Below are positions 15,920 through 23,906 of a stretch of 32,436 nt of DNA, one piece after another. The first letter of the stretch is position 1, and the number at the start of each line of letters is the position of its first letter. Source of the stretch: Candidatus Diapherotrites archaeon CG08_land_8_20_14_0_20_34_12 (GTDB lineage: Archaea > Iainarchaeota > Iainarchaeia > Iainarchaeales > 0-14-0-20-34-12). The stretch lies in contig PEXL01000016.1 in the NCBI GenBank assembly GCA_002779065.1, forward strand, positions 1 through 32,436. Reading direction: 5' to 3'. The notes beneath the pieces are model-generated. The model did not search any database. It was not told the DNA's origin and saw nothing but the letters and a program-made list of their open reading frames with translations. The position numbers were made by a program, and so were the translations under genes.

Positions 15920-18784
15920 TTATTGCACCTTAAGTTCATTTAATATAGAGTTATACAATTGGGGGAGCCATACATTAATTTCTGATTTTGAAAATCCAAA
16001 AATCTCTAAAAGTCCCCTATCCATTTCTATTCTTTGTTTAAATCGGGTCTCAAATTGTTCGATTAGACTTGGAAAAGATACCTTTTCAATACTTTTAAAC
16101 AGAATCTCTATTTGATTAATGTCTTTATTAGAAAACTCTTTTATATTTGGTATATTCATTAGGACAAAGTCGTTTTCTAAGAATTCAAGAAAACCTTCGG
16201 TTGTTTCCTTTTTTAATCTTAATAATTCAAATAATCCAAGTGAGCTGTTCAAAAATAATGCAATTAACTTTGCTTCTATTCCTTTTGAATTAAAGATTGT
16301 GAAAGCATGTGTTGTATAAAATTGATTATCAGAGTATACTGCAACAAGATTTGTGTTTTTTGAATTTAATCTTATTCTATGAAGCAGGGCAAGGTTAGTT
16401 TTCTTATTAACAATTTTCTTATTTAATATTTCCCAGCTAAAATCACCTTTCCATTTTGAAAATTGTTTTATCTTTTTAAATTCAGCGTATTCTTTTGTAA
16501 TGAAATAATCAGAATTAGCATTAATGTTTAATGTTTTTATTCCAGTCAATGTTTTTAAAGCGGGTTCACAATTTGCATTTGGTATTTTGATTATTTCCTT
16601 CGTTGTAGTAATAGCACTAATGTTTGTTTTATCTTCCTTATATAGTTCTAATAAAACATTTCTTTTTGTTCTGGATTTATTAATAGGTCTTACGATAAAA
16701 GTTAGTTCTGAAAATCCAGCTGGCGATGCGTGTACCCCCTCTCTAATTTCCTCTGATTCAATCTTTCTAAGTTTCTTGTTCGCATTCTTTATCAAAAGTT
16801 GATTAAATTCATCAAATATTTCCTTTGAGGCTAACGAAGTGCCACCAATAATCTGCATTAAATTGTCTAAATCCGTAATTATTTGCTTTTGAGTTATTGT
16901 AAAGAATTCATAATCTTTAGTAATTAATTTCTCTTCTTTTATTTCTTTCAGTTGTTCGACTAATTCTTTTGCATATTCTTCATTCATATCAGCCTTTTTC
17001 TTTTTTAAGAATACTATTTTCGTTTTTGTTTCAGAGGTTGGTTTACACTTTTTTGCAATAATTAAAATGTCTTTAAACGCAGCGCCTTCGCTAAAAGCGG
17101 TGTCAACCACTGGTTTTATAATATATTCAACAGAATAATTGCTAAATAAAAACTTTCTAATATTTTCAGTTGATTTTCCACGAGCTATATTTATTGGAAT
17201 TACTGCTGCAACTTTTCCATTTGGCTTTAAAAGCAGTTCTGATAGGGCAATAAAATATCCCCACAAATTAATCTGATTGCCACAAATGTTTGCCAGCGTC
17301 TTATTTTGATTCAGTAAATCTCGCATTTCTTTTGGCATCTTTTCCCTATCGCTGAATGGCGGGTTCATTATCACTATATCAACTGGTTTTAGGTAGAATT
17401 CTGCCCCCTTTCCTTCGGGAGATATTGCCCCGTGTTTTTTCTTTATTATTTCCCCGCCAAAGATTGTTTTTTGGATTTGCCTTTCATATCCACTTATTTT
17501 TACTCCTCCTTTCTTGAAGTTAGTTGCTTTAAGCTGGTTTGCCAAATTCAAAGAATCCATAGTTGCTATTCTAACAACATTGGTTGTTTGCTCTATTTCC
17601 TGCATTGTCAAATTAATTGTTGTTAAGTGAGCTGCAAAAGGCATTAGGTCAATTCCAGTAATATCATTTTCCACAAATTGTTTATGGAGCTTTTTCAAGT
17701 CTTTAAATCCATAAAGTTTCTGATAAAGCTCCTGTTTTCTTTGATATGCTGCAACAAGAAGAGTTCCAGAACCACAAGAAGGGTCTATTACTGTTTCATC
17801 AAAAGAGTCAATTGTCAAACCAGCAAGAATGTTAGCTGCTATCGGATGAGTATAGAATGCAGCCAAGACTTTTCTAACTTCAAAAGGAATTAAGTCATGA
17901 AAGAATCTGCCTGCTAAGTCGTGGGTTATATATTCTGCTCTTAAGAGTTTTACTGCATCAATTGTTTCATTCAAAGTTTTTATTACATCTGGTTTGTTTG
18001 GGATATGATATAGAATGTTTGCTTGATAGATTGACCGATAATCAATTTCAGTTATTAAATCAAAGTATTGCTGGATTTCTTTAATGTTTTTGACGTTCTC
18101 TAACTCTTTAAGCTTTTTTGAGCCCGTCTTTCTTTTGTAAATGTGATAAAAGAGTAATTGGTTAAACAGCAAATAAGATGCAAGATTAATTACTTGGTTT
18201 TGAGCAGTTTTCTTATCCTTTATTTCTCCCATTGAAGCAAATAAGTCTAATTTGCTTACTACTTCTGAAACCAACTCATCAGTCTTAATTTGATAAATCA
18301 CTTGATTTAAGTCTGTCACATAGCTTTCTATTAACTTGACAACAGTATTGAAGTCAATAGTTACCTGTTCTTTTACAAACAATTCTTTGAGTTTAGTAAA
18401 AATATTTGATACTGTGTCAGTAAGGCTTTCTGTCCAAAATTGCGTTAAAATTAATGCAGTAACTTTTTCATCTAAAGCAATCCTATCCAGTCCTTGCTCG
18501 TTCAATATTACTTGATTGCTATATTTTTCTGGATAAATGAGAATGATAATGTTGTCTGTTTTTAGTTTGTTTGCATATCCTTTGGCTTGGGCTACTGCAC
18601 TTAATCCAATGTCTGATTTTCCAATCTTGACTTCAATAACAAAAGAGTGCTCTTGAATTTTAAACAAGATATCTGGGTGTTTAGTCAAAACCTTAGTTTC
18701 TCCAATCGCCTCAAAACCCAATTCTTTGAGTTTCCCAATTAGAGGTGGATATAGAGTTCTTTCTTCAATCTTTGGTAAAACCAT
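15920..18784 (-). CDS. Fused restriction-modification enzyme: PD-(D/E)XK nuclease + N6-adenine methyltransferase (type IIG-like)
   Basis: 954 residues. The N-terminal ~110 residues contain a nuclease motif: HPDILFK (Asp38), then VIEVKIGK (Glu51, Lys53), i.e. PD-x12-ExK. A helical connector (about 120-300) follows. The methyltransferase core has DPSCGSG (334-340, SAM), GIDL (377-380) and the catalytic NPPF (474-477) for adenine N6 methylation. The C-terminal ~300 residues (about 640-954) probably contain the target recognition domain and coiled-coil helices. This is the order of single-chain type IIG enzymes; a BREX/DISARM-like methylase is less likely as no partner genes are present. It would cleave and methylate foreign DNA. 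Confidence 0.85.
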   Translation of the reverse strand: MVLPKIEERTLYPPLIGKLKELGFEAIGETKVLTKHPDILFKIQEHSFVIEVKIGKSDIGLSAVAQAKGYANKLKTDNIIILIYPEKYSNQVILNEQGLDRIALDEKVTALILTQFWTESLTDTVSNIFTKLKELFVKEQVTIDFNTVVKLIESYVTDLNQVIYQIKTDELVSEVVSKLDLFASMGEIKDKKTAQNQVINLASYLLFNQLLFYHIYKRKTGSKKLKELENVKNIKEIQQYFDLITEIDYRSIYQANILYHIPNKPDVIKTLNETIDAVKLLRAEYITHDLAGRFFHDLIPFEVRKVLAAFYTHPIAANILAGLTIDSFDETVIDPSCGSGTLLVAAYQRKQELYQKLYGFKDLKKLHKQFVENDITGIDLMPFAAHLTTINLTMQEIEQTTNVVRIATMDSLNLANQLKATNFKKGGVKISGYERQIQKTIFGGEIIKKKHGAISPEGKGAEFYLKPVDIVIMNPPFSDREKMPKEMRDLLNQNKTLANICGNQINLWGYFIALSELLLKPNGKVAAVIPINIARGKSTENIRKFLFSNYSVEYIIKPVVDTAFSEGAAFKDILIIAKKCKPTSETKTKIVFLKKKKADMNEEYAKELVEQLKEIKEEKLITKDYEFFTITQKQIITDLDNLMQIIGGTSLASKEIFDEFNQLLIKNANKKLRKIESEEIREGVHASPAGFSELTFIVRPINKSRTKRNVLLELYKEDKTNISAITTTKEIIKIPNANCEPALKTLTGIKTLNINANSDYFITKEYAEFKKIKQFSKWKGDFSWEILNKKIVNKKTNLALLHRIRLNSKNTNLVAVYSDNQFYTTHAFTIFNSKGIEAKLIALFLNSSLGLFELLRLKKETTEGFLEFLENDFVLMNIPNIKEFSNKDINQIEILFKSIEKVSFPSLIEQFETRFKQRIEMDRGLLEIFGFSKSEINVWLPQLYNSILNELKVQ

Positions 18785-18807
18785 GTTTAATTATATGATT
18801 TTACTTT

Positions 18808-19008
18808 TTAAATGCCTTTCCTAAGAGTATATTTCTTTTGAGTTTCTATGGTTATCCTTACCTTAGCCATCTTTCCAATATATTTTGCCAATTCTGGCTT
18901 CCTTATATTAATTGTTCCATAGTCATAATTCTTGGTTTCCTTTGTAGCCAGCTTCTTTCTATCAGTAGTCCTGCTGATTTTAGCCTCATATTCAAACCTG
19001 TTAGCCAT
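18808..19008 (-). CDS. Small basic protein, transposon-associated, possibly AbrB/DUF2080-like
   Basis: 66 residues, rich in Lys/Arg/Thr. The central DYGTINIRKPELAKYIGKMAKVRITI resembles the swapped-hairpin beta-barrel pattern (G-T-I-x-I-x-K-x-L-x-x-Y-I-G-K-x-V-x-V) of AbrB-like and DUF2080 proteins, which are often encoded beside archaeal transposases. If so, it could bind DNA and repress its own promoter. Its ATG lies 7 bp from a TTCTATATAGAA palindrome repeated in front of the divergent transposase. The assignment is tentative. Confidence 0.5.
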   Translation of the reverse strand: MANRFEYEAKISRTTDRKKLATKETKNYDYGTINIRKPELAKYIGKMAKVRITIETQKKYTLRKGI

Positions 19009-19014
19009 ATATCC

Positions 19015-19071
19015 TTCTATATAGAATAGGTTTATAAATCCTTTGGTGTAATATATTCTATATAGAATATA
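19015..19071. promoter_or_regulatory. Twin TTCTATATAGAA palindromes around a TATA box, divergent promoter
   Basis: TTCTATATAGAA occurs at 19015-19026 and 19056-19067, 41 bp apart centre to centre (about four helical turns). The second is the core of a 20-bp perfect palindrome, 19052-19071. TTTATAAA (19031-19038) lies between them. The layout fits a dimeric repressor controlling both the 66-aa gene and the transposase. Confidence 0.7.
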
Positions 19072-19084
19072 AGGAAGTGATATT

Positions 19085-20281
19085 ATGGATTTCCGAAAAA
19101 TTAAAGGATTGCAAATCTGCCAAACAAAGCAGATACAAAGGGTTGAGGGCGGTTATATTGTCCCAAGCCAAAACTCAAATAAAAAATACTTTGTAGATGA
19201 GCATGAATATGATTGTACTTGCCCAGACTATAAAGAAAGGCAATGCACATGCAAGCATGCTTATGCTGTAAGGTATTACCTGCATATTGAGAAAGAAACC
19301 TCACAGGGAACGCAAACAGAGAAGCTATCCTTAACCCATAAGCAGGCATGGCACGCTTATAACCAAGCACAGAACAATGAAGTAATGCAATTTGATATTC
19401 TTCTTAAAGACTTGGTTGAAAGAATTGAAGAACCAGAACAAAGATTTGGCAGACCAAGACTAAGTCTAAAAGAACAAATATTCTGTTCAACGCAGAAGGT
19501 TTATTCCCAATTATCAAGCAGAAGGGCATACTCTTTATTCAAGAATGCACAGGCAAAGGAACAGATAGAAAAAGCCCCTAATTACAATGCAATAAACAAG
19601 CTATTGAACAGGGAAGATATTACTCCTATTTTGCACGAATTAATTTCCTTATCTGCCTTTCCATTAAAAGTAGTTGAGGAAACATTCGCCATTGATTCAA
19701 GCGGATTTAGGACAACAAGCTTTAACGACTATTGCAGGGAAAAGCACGACATAAAGAAAGAGCATGAATGGGTTAAGGTTCATATCCTCTGCGGAACAAA
19801 AACTAATGTAATATGCTCTGCCGAAATCACAGAGGAGAATGCAAGCGATTGCAGGCAGTTTATTCCATTGGCAGATAAAGCCTCAAAATCTGGTTTTAAT
19901 ATTAAGGAACTATGTGCTGACAAGGCTTATTCTTCAAGGGATAATATTGACTTTATTGATGATTTGGGCGGAACAGCATATATTCCTTTTAAAAGTAATT
20001 CCACAGGAAGAAGTAGAGGTTCTTTGCTTTGGCATAAAATGTTCCATTATTTCAAATATAGGAAAGAGGATTTTTTGGCTCACTATCACAGGAGAAGCAA
20101 TGTAGAAAGCACGTTCAACATGATAAAAGCCAAATTCGGCGACAAGATAAAGAGCAAGAACAAGACAGCACGAGTTAATGAAATGCTTTGCAAAATTCTG
20201 GCTCATAATATTGTGGTTTTGATACATGAATTTTATGAGCTTGGAATTAGCCCTGATTTAGTGTTTGGGAAGAAGGGATAA
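19085..20281 (+). CDS. DDE transposase with N-terminal SWIM zinc finger
   Basis: 398 residues. The N-terminus has a SWIM finger: C44-x-C46 ... C56-x-H58 (YDCTCPDY, CTCKH). A linker region and an IS4/IS5-like (DDE_Tnp_1) catalytic domain follow: first Asp204 in FAIDSSG, second Asp279 in LCADKAYSS, and Glu341 in the RRSNVESTFNMIK signature. Catalytic residues are all present, so the enzyme is probably active. No matching terminal inverted repeats were found next to the gene by eye. The ribosome binding site is AAGGAAGTGAT; expression is probably limited by the palindromes upstream. Confidence 0.9.
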   Translation: MDFRKIKGLQICQTKQIQRVEGGYIVPSQNSNKKYFVDEHEYDCTCPDYKERQCTCKHAYAVRYYLHIEKETSQGTQTEKLSLTHKQAWHAYNQAQNNEVMQFDILLKDLVERIEEPEQRFGRPRLSLKEQIFCSTQKVYSQLSSRRAYSLFKNAQAKEQIEKAPNYNAINKLLNREDITPILHELISLSAFPLKVVEETFAIDSSGFRTTSFNDYCREKHDIKKEHEWVKVHILCGTKTNVICSAEITEENASDCRQFIPLADKASKSGFNIKELCADKAYSSRDNIDFIDDLGGTAYIPFKSNSTGRSRGSLLWHKMFHYFKYRKEDFLAHYHRRSNVESTFNMIKAKFGDKIKSKNKTARVNEMLCKILAHNIVVLIHEFYELGISPDLVFGKKG

Positions 20282-20283
20282 GA

Positions 20284-20535
20284 CTAAACCATTTCTTCAA
20301 TATTTTCTAATTTTTTTCTAAAGTATAAAAAACCAATAAAACCGAGTATTATAGCTAAAACATAATTATTGAATATTATTACTCCAAAAAAGTTGGAATA
20401 TATTTCAAACAACTTGAAATATTGACCAGCAATTAATCCAATGCAAAGTGCCGAAAATATTTGCAAATAGGCAATATATTTATTATGCAACAGCACAGCT
20501 CTATCTTTTGAAGGTTTTTCTGATGTCATTTCCAA
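20284..20535 (-). CDS. Small membrane protein, function unknown
   Basis: 83 residues from ATG 20535, or 81 from ATG 20529. Two hydrophobic segments (about 25-43 and 52-72) suggest two transmembrane helices, N- and C-termini polar, ending KKLENIEEMV. It overlaps the end of the upstream minus-strand gene by 35 bases, so the two are co-transcribed. Stop codon lies 3 bases from the transposase stop. No family recognised. It belongs to the putative acquired block. Confidence 0.55.
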   Translation of the reverse strand: MEMTSEKPSKDRAVLLHNKYIAYLQIFSALCIGLIAGQYFKLFEIYSNFFGVIIFNNYVLAIILGFIGFLYFRKKLENIEEMV

Positions 20536-20743
20536 AAATCACCCAAAGCCCAATAGCAATTAAGGCAAGTCCTATCAATCCCCAAGTTATCCCTAAAGGT
20601 ACTCCCAACCACAATTCTTGTTTTGATTGAACAATAAGTAATCCTACAATAATTAAAATTACAAAACCAGTAATATCTTTCTTTTTACCCATTTTCTCTT
20701 TCTTATTTACTTCTTTCTTCCTTAAATCCCTTTCGTTATACAT
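20501..20743 (-). CDS. Small membrane protein, function unknown
   Basis: 80 residues if started at the Met of MYNERDLRKK (20743); the frame continues to 20773 and a later Met (MGKKKDITG) is also possible. A charged N-terminus is followed by two hydrophobic helices: ITGFVILIIVGLLIV and GVPLGITWGLIGLALIAIGLWVIF. It overlaps the next gene, forming a two-gene operon. The 5' region lies within the TGCTCC-type repeats. No known family seen. Confidence 0.5.
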   Translation of the reverse strand: MYNERDLRKKEVNKKEKMGKKKDITGFVILIIVGLLIVQSKQELWLGVPLGITWGLIGLALIAIGLWVIFGNDIRKTFKR

Positions 20744-20764
20744 TTGTTCACATCCTTTTATTCT

Positions 20765-20836
20765 TGCTCCCAAACCTCCATTTCTGCTCCTAAACTCACC
20801 TTTTTTGGCTACTTTAGGAGCAAAGTCCGTGAAACC
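20765..20836. repeat. Right copy of the repeat set found at 15764-15835
   Basis: TGCTCCCAAA (20765), TGCTCCTAAACTC (20785-20797), an inverted copy ACTTTAGGAGCA (20811-20822), and CAAAGTCCGTGAAACC (20821-20836), the partner of 15764-15779. The parts are the same as on the left, but in a different order. Confidence 0.65.
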
Positions 20837-20841
20837 GAAAA

Positions 20842-20870
20842 GTATTTAAATATCATGATATATTATGATA
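20842..20870 (+). promoter_or_regulatory. TATA box and tandem TATCATGATA-type operator before a wHTH gene
   Basis: TATTTAAA (20843-20850) is 25-30 nt before the ATG at 20875, so the mRNA is probably leaderless. Palindrome TATCATGATA (20851-20860) and near-copy TATTATGATA (20861-20870) lie back to back between them, covering the expected transcription start. This suits autorepression by the encoded regulator. Confidence 0.55.
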
Positions 20871-20874
20871 GTAT

Positions 20875-21402
20875 ATGACTAATCATGACATAGCTATCAA
20901 TGGCAAAATTAGTAATGAACAATTGTCAGAACTCCTTAAAAAGGTTGCTCCGCAATACAGCGAGCTTTCCTTGGATATCTCTGATGTAGCTAAATTTGCC
21001 AATGACCCAATGTTTTTGGCTATGTTGATGTTCCAGCTAACAAAGGAAAGAGAGCAGACAAATAAACTTTTGGAGCGCTTGGAAGAGAAGTTTGACAAAA
21101 TAATGTTGATACTTAAAACAAAAGGGATAGAGTCTTCCACTCTAAACACACAGAACACACAGCAGAGTTTTGAAGTCCTGCCGGAACAGGATGAAAAAAT
21201 TTTGCATTTAGCAGAACTAAAAAAAAGAATAACCTGTGAAGAGGTCCAAGTAGAGTTAGGCTACAAGGGCCACAATGGAGCTTCACAGCGTTTAAACAAG
21301 CTTATGAAGGAGGGACATTTGAAGAAGGTTAAAGCAGGAAGAAAAGTCTATTTTATTCCTGTTTGTGATACTGATTCTGCAAAGAATCAAATCCCCCAAT
21401 AA
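20875..21402 (+). CDS. Winged-helix DNA-binding protein with coiled coil
   Basis: 175 residues. After a short N-terminal part there is a helical, coiled-coil-like stretch (about 55-90: LMFQLTKEREQTNKLLERLEEKFDKIM), a Gln/Asn/Thr linker, and a C-terminal winged helix (about 105-165: LAELKKRITCEEVQVELGYKGHNGASQRLNKLMKEGHLKKVKAGRKVYFIP split across helix 2, helix 3 and wing). The order fits an archaeal transcription regulator that dimerises through the coil. No ligand domain. The tandem palindromes at its start could be its operator. It flanks the right edge of the putative island. Confidence 0.75.
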   Translation: MTNHDIAINGKISNEQLSELLKKVAPQYSELSLDISDVAKFANDPMFLAMLMFQLTKEREQTNKLLERLEEKFDKIMLILKTKGIESSTLNTQNTQQSFEVLPEQDEKILHLAELKKRITCEEVQVELGYKGHNGASQRLNKLMKEGHLKKVKAGRKVYFIPVCDTDSAKNQIPQ

Positions 21403-21450
21403 CCTTCCACTCCCAACAAACAAATGTCCCTTCCTCCTTTGCCTTAACCC

Positions 21451-21498
21451 CTTTTCTTTTTCTTCAATATGTTCTTAATATCAAAAGAAAAAGAAAAG
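21451..21498 (+). repeat. Long purine/pyrimidine inverted repeat
   Basis: The 14-nt arm CTTTTCTTTTTCTT (21451-21464) pairs with 21485-21498, with a 20-nt loop. Same type as 747-769 and 7493-7514. It probably ends the wHTH transcript. The remainder of 21403-21663 has purine-rich tracts and the terminator below, with no gene. Confidence 0.5.
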
Positions 21499-21624
21499 CT
21501 AGTTGCACCAAAAGAAAAAGAAACTAATTGAATAAGTTGCGCAAAAAAGAAAGAAAACTACTTTTGAAAATTTGAGTATTGCAGCCTTACGTCAAGAAGA
21601 AAGAAATAAAATAAAAATAAGAAA

Positions 21625-21638
21625 GGGGCTTTTGCCCC
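21625..21638 (-). terminator. G+C-rich hairpin terminator for the minus-strand membrane-protein gene
   Basis: GGGGC-TTTT-GCCCC, about 25 bases after the minus-strand stop. On that strand it is followed by TTTCTTATTTTTATTTT, a textbook hairpin plus T-rich tail. Confidence 0.7.
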
Positions 21639-21663
21639 AAGGTCTGCCTAATGTAACTAGTTA

Positions 21664-22029
21664 CTACTTAGTTGCATCAACAGTTTTACCCATTACGTAG
21701 ATAGCCTTCAAAGCCAAGATTATGGCTGCTGGGGCTACGAACACTACAATCTGGCTTACAATGCCCTGTAGATAAGTCCCTAATGGATTAAGAACTGCAT
21801 CCAATGGCAATAATGTAGCGTTTCCTACTGACATTAAAGCTATTGTAGCTACTAAAAATGGGATTAATTCTTTATCAGATACATTCAGGAATCCTACGAT
21901 TAAACCTAGGACTACTAATAGAAGGGTTACATACCCCATGTATTCGGCTACTAAAGAACCTCCGACTGCTGCTACTATTGCTAATAGCACACCTAAAATA
22001 AAGGCTATACTTCCTAATTGTTCACTCAC
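21664..22029 (-). CDS. Small four-helix membrane protein, function unknown
   Basis: 121 residues from GTG 22029, with GGGAGGTG about 6 nt upstream, one of the strongest ribosome binding sites in the window. Very hydrophobic, four transmembrane helices (about 8-24, 29-47, 54-72, 84-111) with short loops and a short charged tail. A TATA-like CTTTAAATAGAT lies farther upstream. The strong site and hairpin terminator suggest a highly expressed single-gene unit. I do not recognise a named family. Confidence 0.72.
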   Translation of the reverse strand: MSEQLGSIAFILGVLLAIVAAVGGSLVAEYMGYVTLLLVVLGLIVGFLNVSDKELIPFLVATIALMSVGNATLLPLDAVLNPLGTYLQGIVSQIVVFVAPAAIILALKAIYVMGKTVDATK

Positions 22030-22169
22030 AATTACACCTCCCTGTATACTTTTAATAATAATTGACCATCTATTTAAAGCTATCTGTCTATCCCTTTTTC
22101 GACTATTGACTATCTTTATGTTATATTAATATATACCCTAAAGTAATACTAATCCGAATTAATCTCTAG

Positions 22170-22766
22170 CTATGATTGATGCTTTTTCTTTAGGGTTTTC
22201 CTTAGTGTTAACATAGGGTTTACTGCTAAGAATAAGAAGTATAGAAAACCCCAAGGAGCAATTAGCTCCGGAAATCTAAGTGCTTCAATCGGATTATGCT
22301 TTGAAATTGTCTTAACTAAATTACTTGGCTCAAATACTAGTGAATATGCGGTAAAAACGATTAATGCTAACATCAGCGAGAAAGCAAGCATAAGTAAATT
22401 ATAATTAATAGTTTCTTGCCTTTGTTCTAATTTTATTTTAGATTTTATGTGGTAGAAGTTTATTACAAATGAAACCCAGAAAAATGCTAAAACAAAAATG
22501 CCTGTGCTATATGCAAAATATGATGCAATCAGTAAAAATAAAACAATCATAACTATAACTGAAAATTTTTCTTTTATTTCCAAAGCGTTTTCGTAATACC
22601 ATTTAACCACAAAATCATTAATCATTAGAGCATATGCCTCTAGCACAAGAATGATTAGTCCATTTGCCAGCAACCAATTTCCCGCAAAGTTTTGAAAGAA
22701 TAATGCATACAGGAAAAATAAAGCCATCCCTATGTGCGATAATTTATAGATTTTTTCTTCGATCAT
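22170..22766 (-). CDS. Integral membrane protein, function unknown
   Basis: 198 residues with about six hydrophobic helices, and basic loops (YHIKSKIKLEQRQ; C-terminal LRKTLKKKHQS). No catalytic or transport signature is visible. It lies 42 bases downstream of the HTH-V4R pair on the same strand, so it may be the last gene of that operon and the output or partner of the sensor; this is inference from position. Confidence 0.65.
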   Translation of the reverse strand: MIEEKIYKLSHIGMALFFLYALFFQNFAGNWLLANGLIILVLEAYALMINDFVVKWYYENALEIKEKFSVIVMIVLFLLIASYFAYSTGIFVLAFFWVSFVINFYHIKSKIKLEQRQETINYNLLMLAFSLMLALIVFTAYSLVFEPSNLVKTISKHNPIEALRFPELIAPWGFLYFLFLAVNPMLTLRKTLKKKHQS

Positions 22767-22808
22767 TTAGCCACCAGGCACAAAACTATTAAATTGTAAA
22801 ACATATCG

Positions 22809-23369
22809 TCAAATTTTAGGATTCAATTGTTTCCCGGATTCTGGCCTTGAAAAATCAAAGCAATCTTGCTTTTTCAGGATAAAATAGCATTCCTTTTCAT
22901 TATTTAAAGCGCATTTTGTTTCAACGCAATCGATATCCTCTTCAAAAACGTTTGAAAAGATAGCAGCCAATATGCCGCGCATAATATGGTCTGCATTTTC
23001 TGTAGGATTTTTTATAATCACAGTAAAAGGGTTGTCAATTAAAGCAACAATTGCCTGCTTCTCTTTATAGTTTGCATTAACCACATGCAATTGCCCCCAG
23101 CCGGAATATGAAATATATTCAATCCAGAAACTTAGTAATTCATCCTTATTCTTGAATTCAATTTGCGAATTCTTTCTTATCTGTTCTTTTGTAGTTTCCT
23201 TTATATCATAATACAATTTTCTGCAGAATTCACTATCCTTAATAGTCATTAAAGAGGCAAAAACAGCCAAAGGGCTAATAACAAAAGGTTCATTTGCCAA
23301 GTAAAAATTATTGTGCACGAATTTCAGGTTGTTTGTGAAAATAAATTTGTCAAAGAATCTATTCAGCAT
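22809..23369 (-). CDS. V4R (4-vinyl reductase-like) sensor-domain protein
   Basis: 186 residues. The C-terminal half (about 100-172) fits the V4R fold: SGWGQLHVVNANYKEKQAIVALIDNPFT, an ADHIMRGILAAIFSNVFEEDIDCVET helix-strand, and the Cys pair of KCALNNEKECYFIL that in V4R domains is often a metal site. V4R domains bind small hydrophobic ligands in regulators such as XylR/DmpR relatives and in archaeal proteins. The N-terminal half is likely a dimerisation region. Its ATG overlaps the preceding HTH gene by 11 bases. Confidence 0.72.
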   Translation of the reverse strand: MLNRFFDKFIFTNNLKFVHNNFYLANEPFVISPLAVFASLMTIKDSEFCRKLYYDIKETTKEQIRKNSQIEFKNKDELLSFWIEYISYSGWGQLHVVNANYKEKQAIVALIDNPFTVIIKNPTENADHIMRGILAAIFSNVFEEDIDCVETKCALNNEKECYFILKKQDCFDFSRPESGKQLNPKI

Positions 23370-23640
23370 ATTTTACCTCTCTCAGAATCTGATGTATTGT
23401 CCTGTATTTTTCAACTTCTATCGGCCATACAATTAAGGAATTGCCTGCTCTTTTGCTTAACACCAAATGTTTATTTATAAGTTTTTTCAAATAATAAGTG
23501 TACTTTGTTGAAGCTTTTCTTTTTTCCTTCCTTAATTTTACATTCTCTTTAAAATGGTCAGCAATTTCCAATGCTGAAATAGGCCAATATTCTTTAATTA
23601 TTTCCAATATAACTTTCTCGCGATCAATTATCTCTGGCAT
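23359..23640 (-). CDS. Winged-helix (HTH) transcription regulator
   Basis: 93 residues. EKVILEIIKEYWPISALEIADHF is a typical HTH helix pair, followed by an Arg/Lys-rich recognition helix (STKYTYYLKKLINKHLV) and wing (SKRAGNSLIVWPIE). It overlaps the V4R-protein gene, so DNA-binding and ligand-sensing parts appear split into two coupled subunits instead of one fused regulator. Upstream on the minus strand TATTTAAATATA lies about 30-40 nt before the ATG. Confidence 0.75.
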   Translation of the reverse strand: MPEIIDREKVILEIIKEYWPISALEIADHFKENVKLRKEKRKASTKYTYYLKKLINKHLVLSKRAGNSLIVWPIEVEKYRTIHQILREVKYAE

Positions 23641-23777
23641 GCCAATGACAGTATTACAATAACCTTACTTATATTTAAATATAGCTTATCAAAAGTGGGC
23701 ATGCCAGAATAAGTTATTATTTAATATCCTCCCAACCATTTTTATTTAATGCCTTCTTTGGGAAAATTTCTGACGAT

Positions 23778-23906
23778 TTGGTTGTTTCAGCGAAAAAAAC
23801 GCAGAGAATTTCCCCAAAAAATGATTTTACTAAGTGGTGTTCCTTTGAGGCAATTGATTCTGAAACCGGAAAGAAAAGGATGTTCAGGATAAAAATTAGC
23901 AGATAA
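23778..23906 (+). CDS. Possible short protein or gene remnant
   Basis: A frame with normal codon use encodes a basic, soluble ~42-residue sequence (VVSAKKTQRISPKNDF, then TKWCSFEAIDSETGKKR and MFRIKISR), ending one base before the ribBA stop on the other strand. The frame stays open upstream to about 23690 but has no ATG; a TTG at 23778 is the nearest start and lacks a clear ribosome binding site. It could be the 3' end of a decayed gene, or a short gene with an unusual start. No family recognised. Confidence 0.3.
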   Translation: MVVSAKKTQRISPKNDFTKWCSFEAIDSETGKKRMFRIKISR

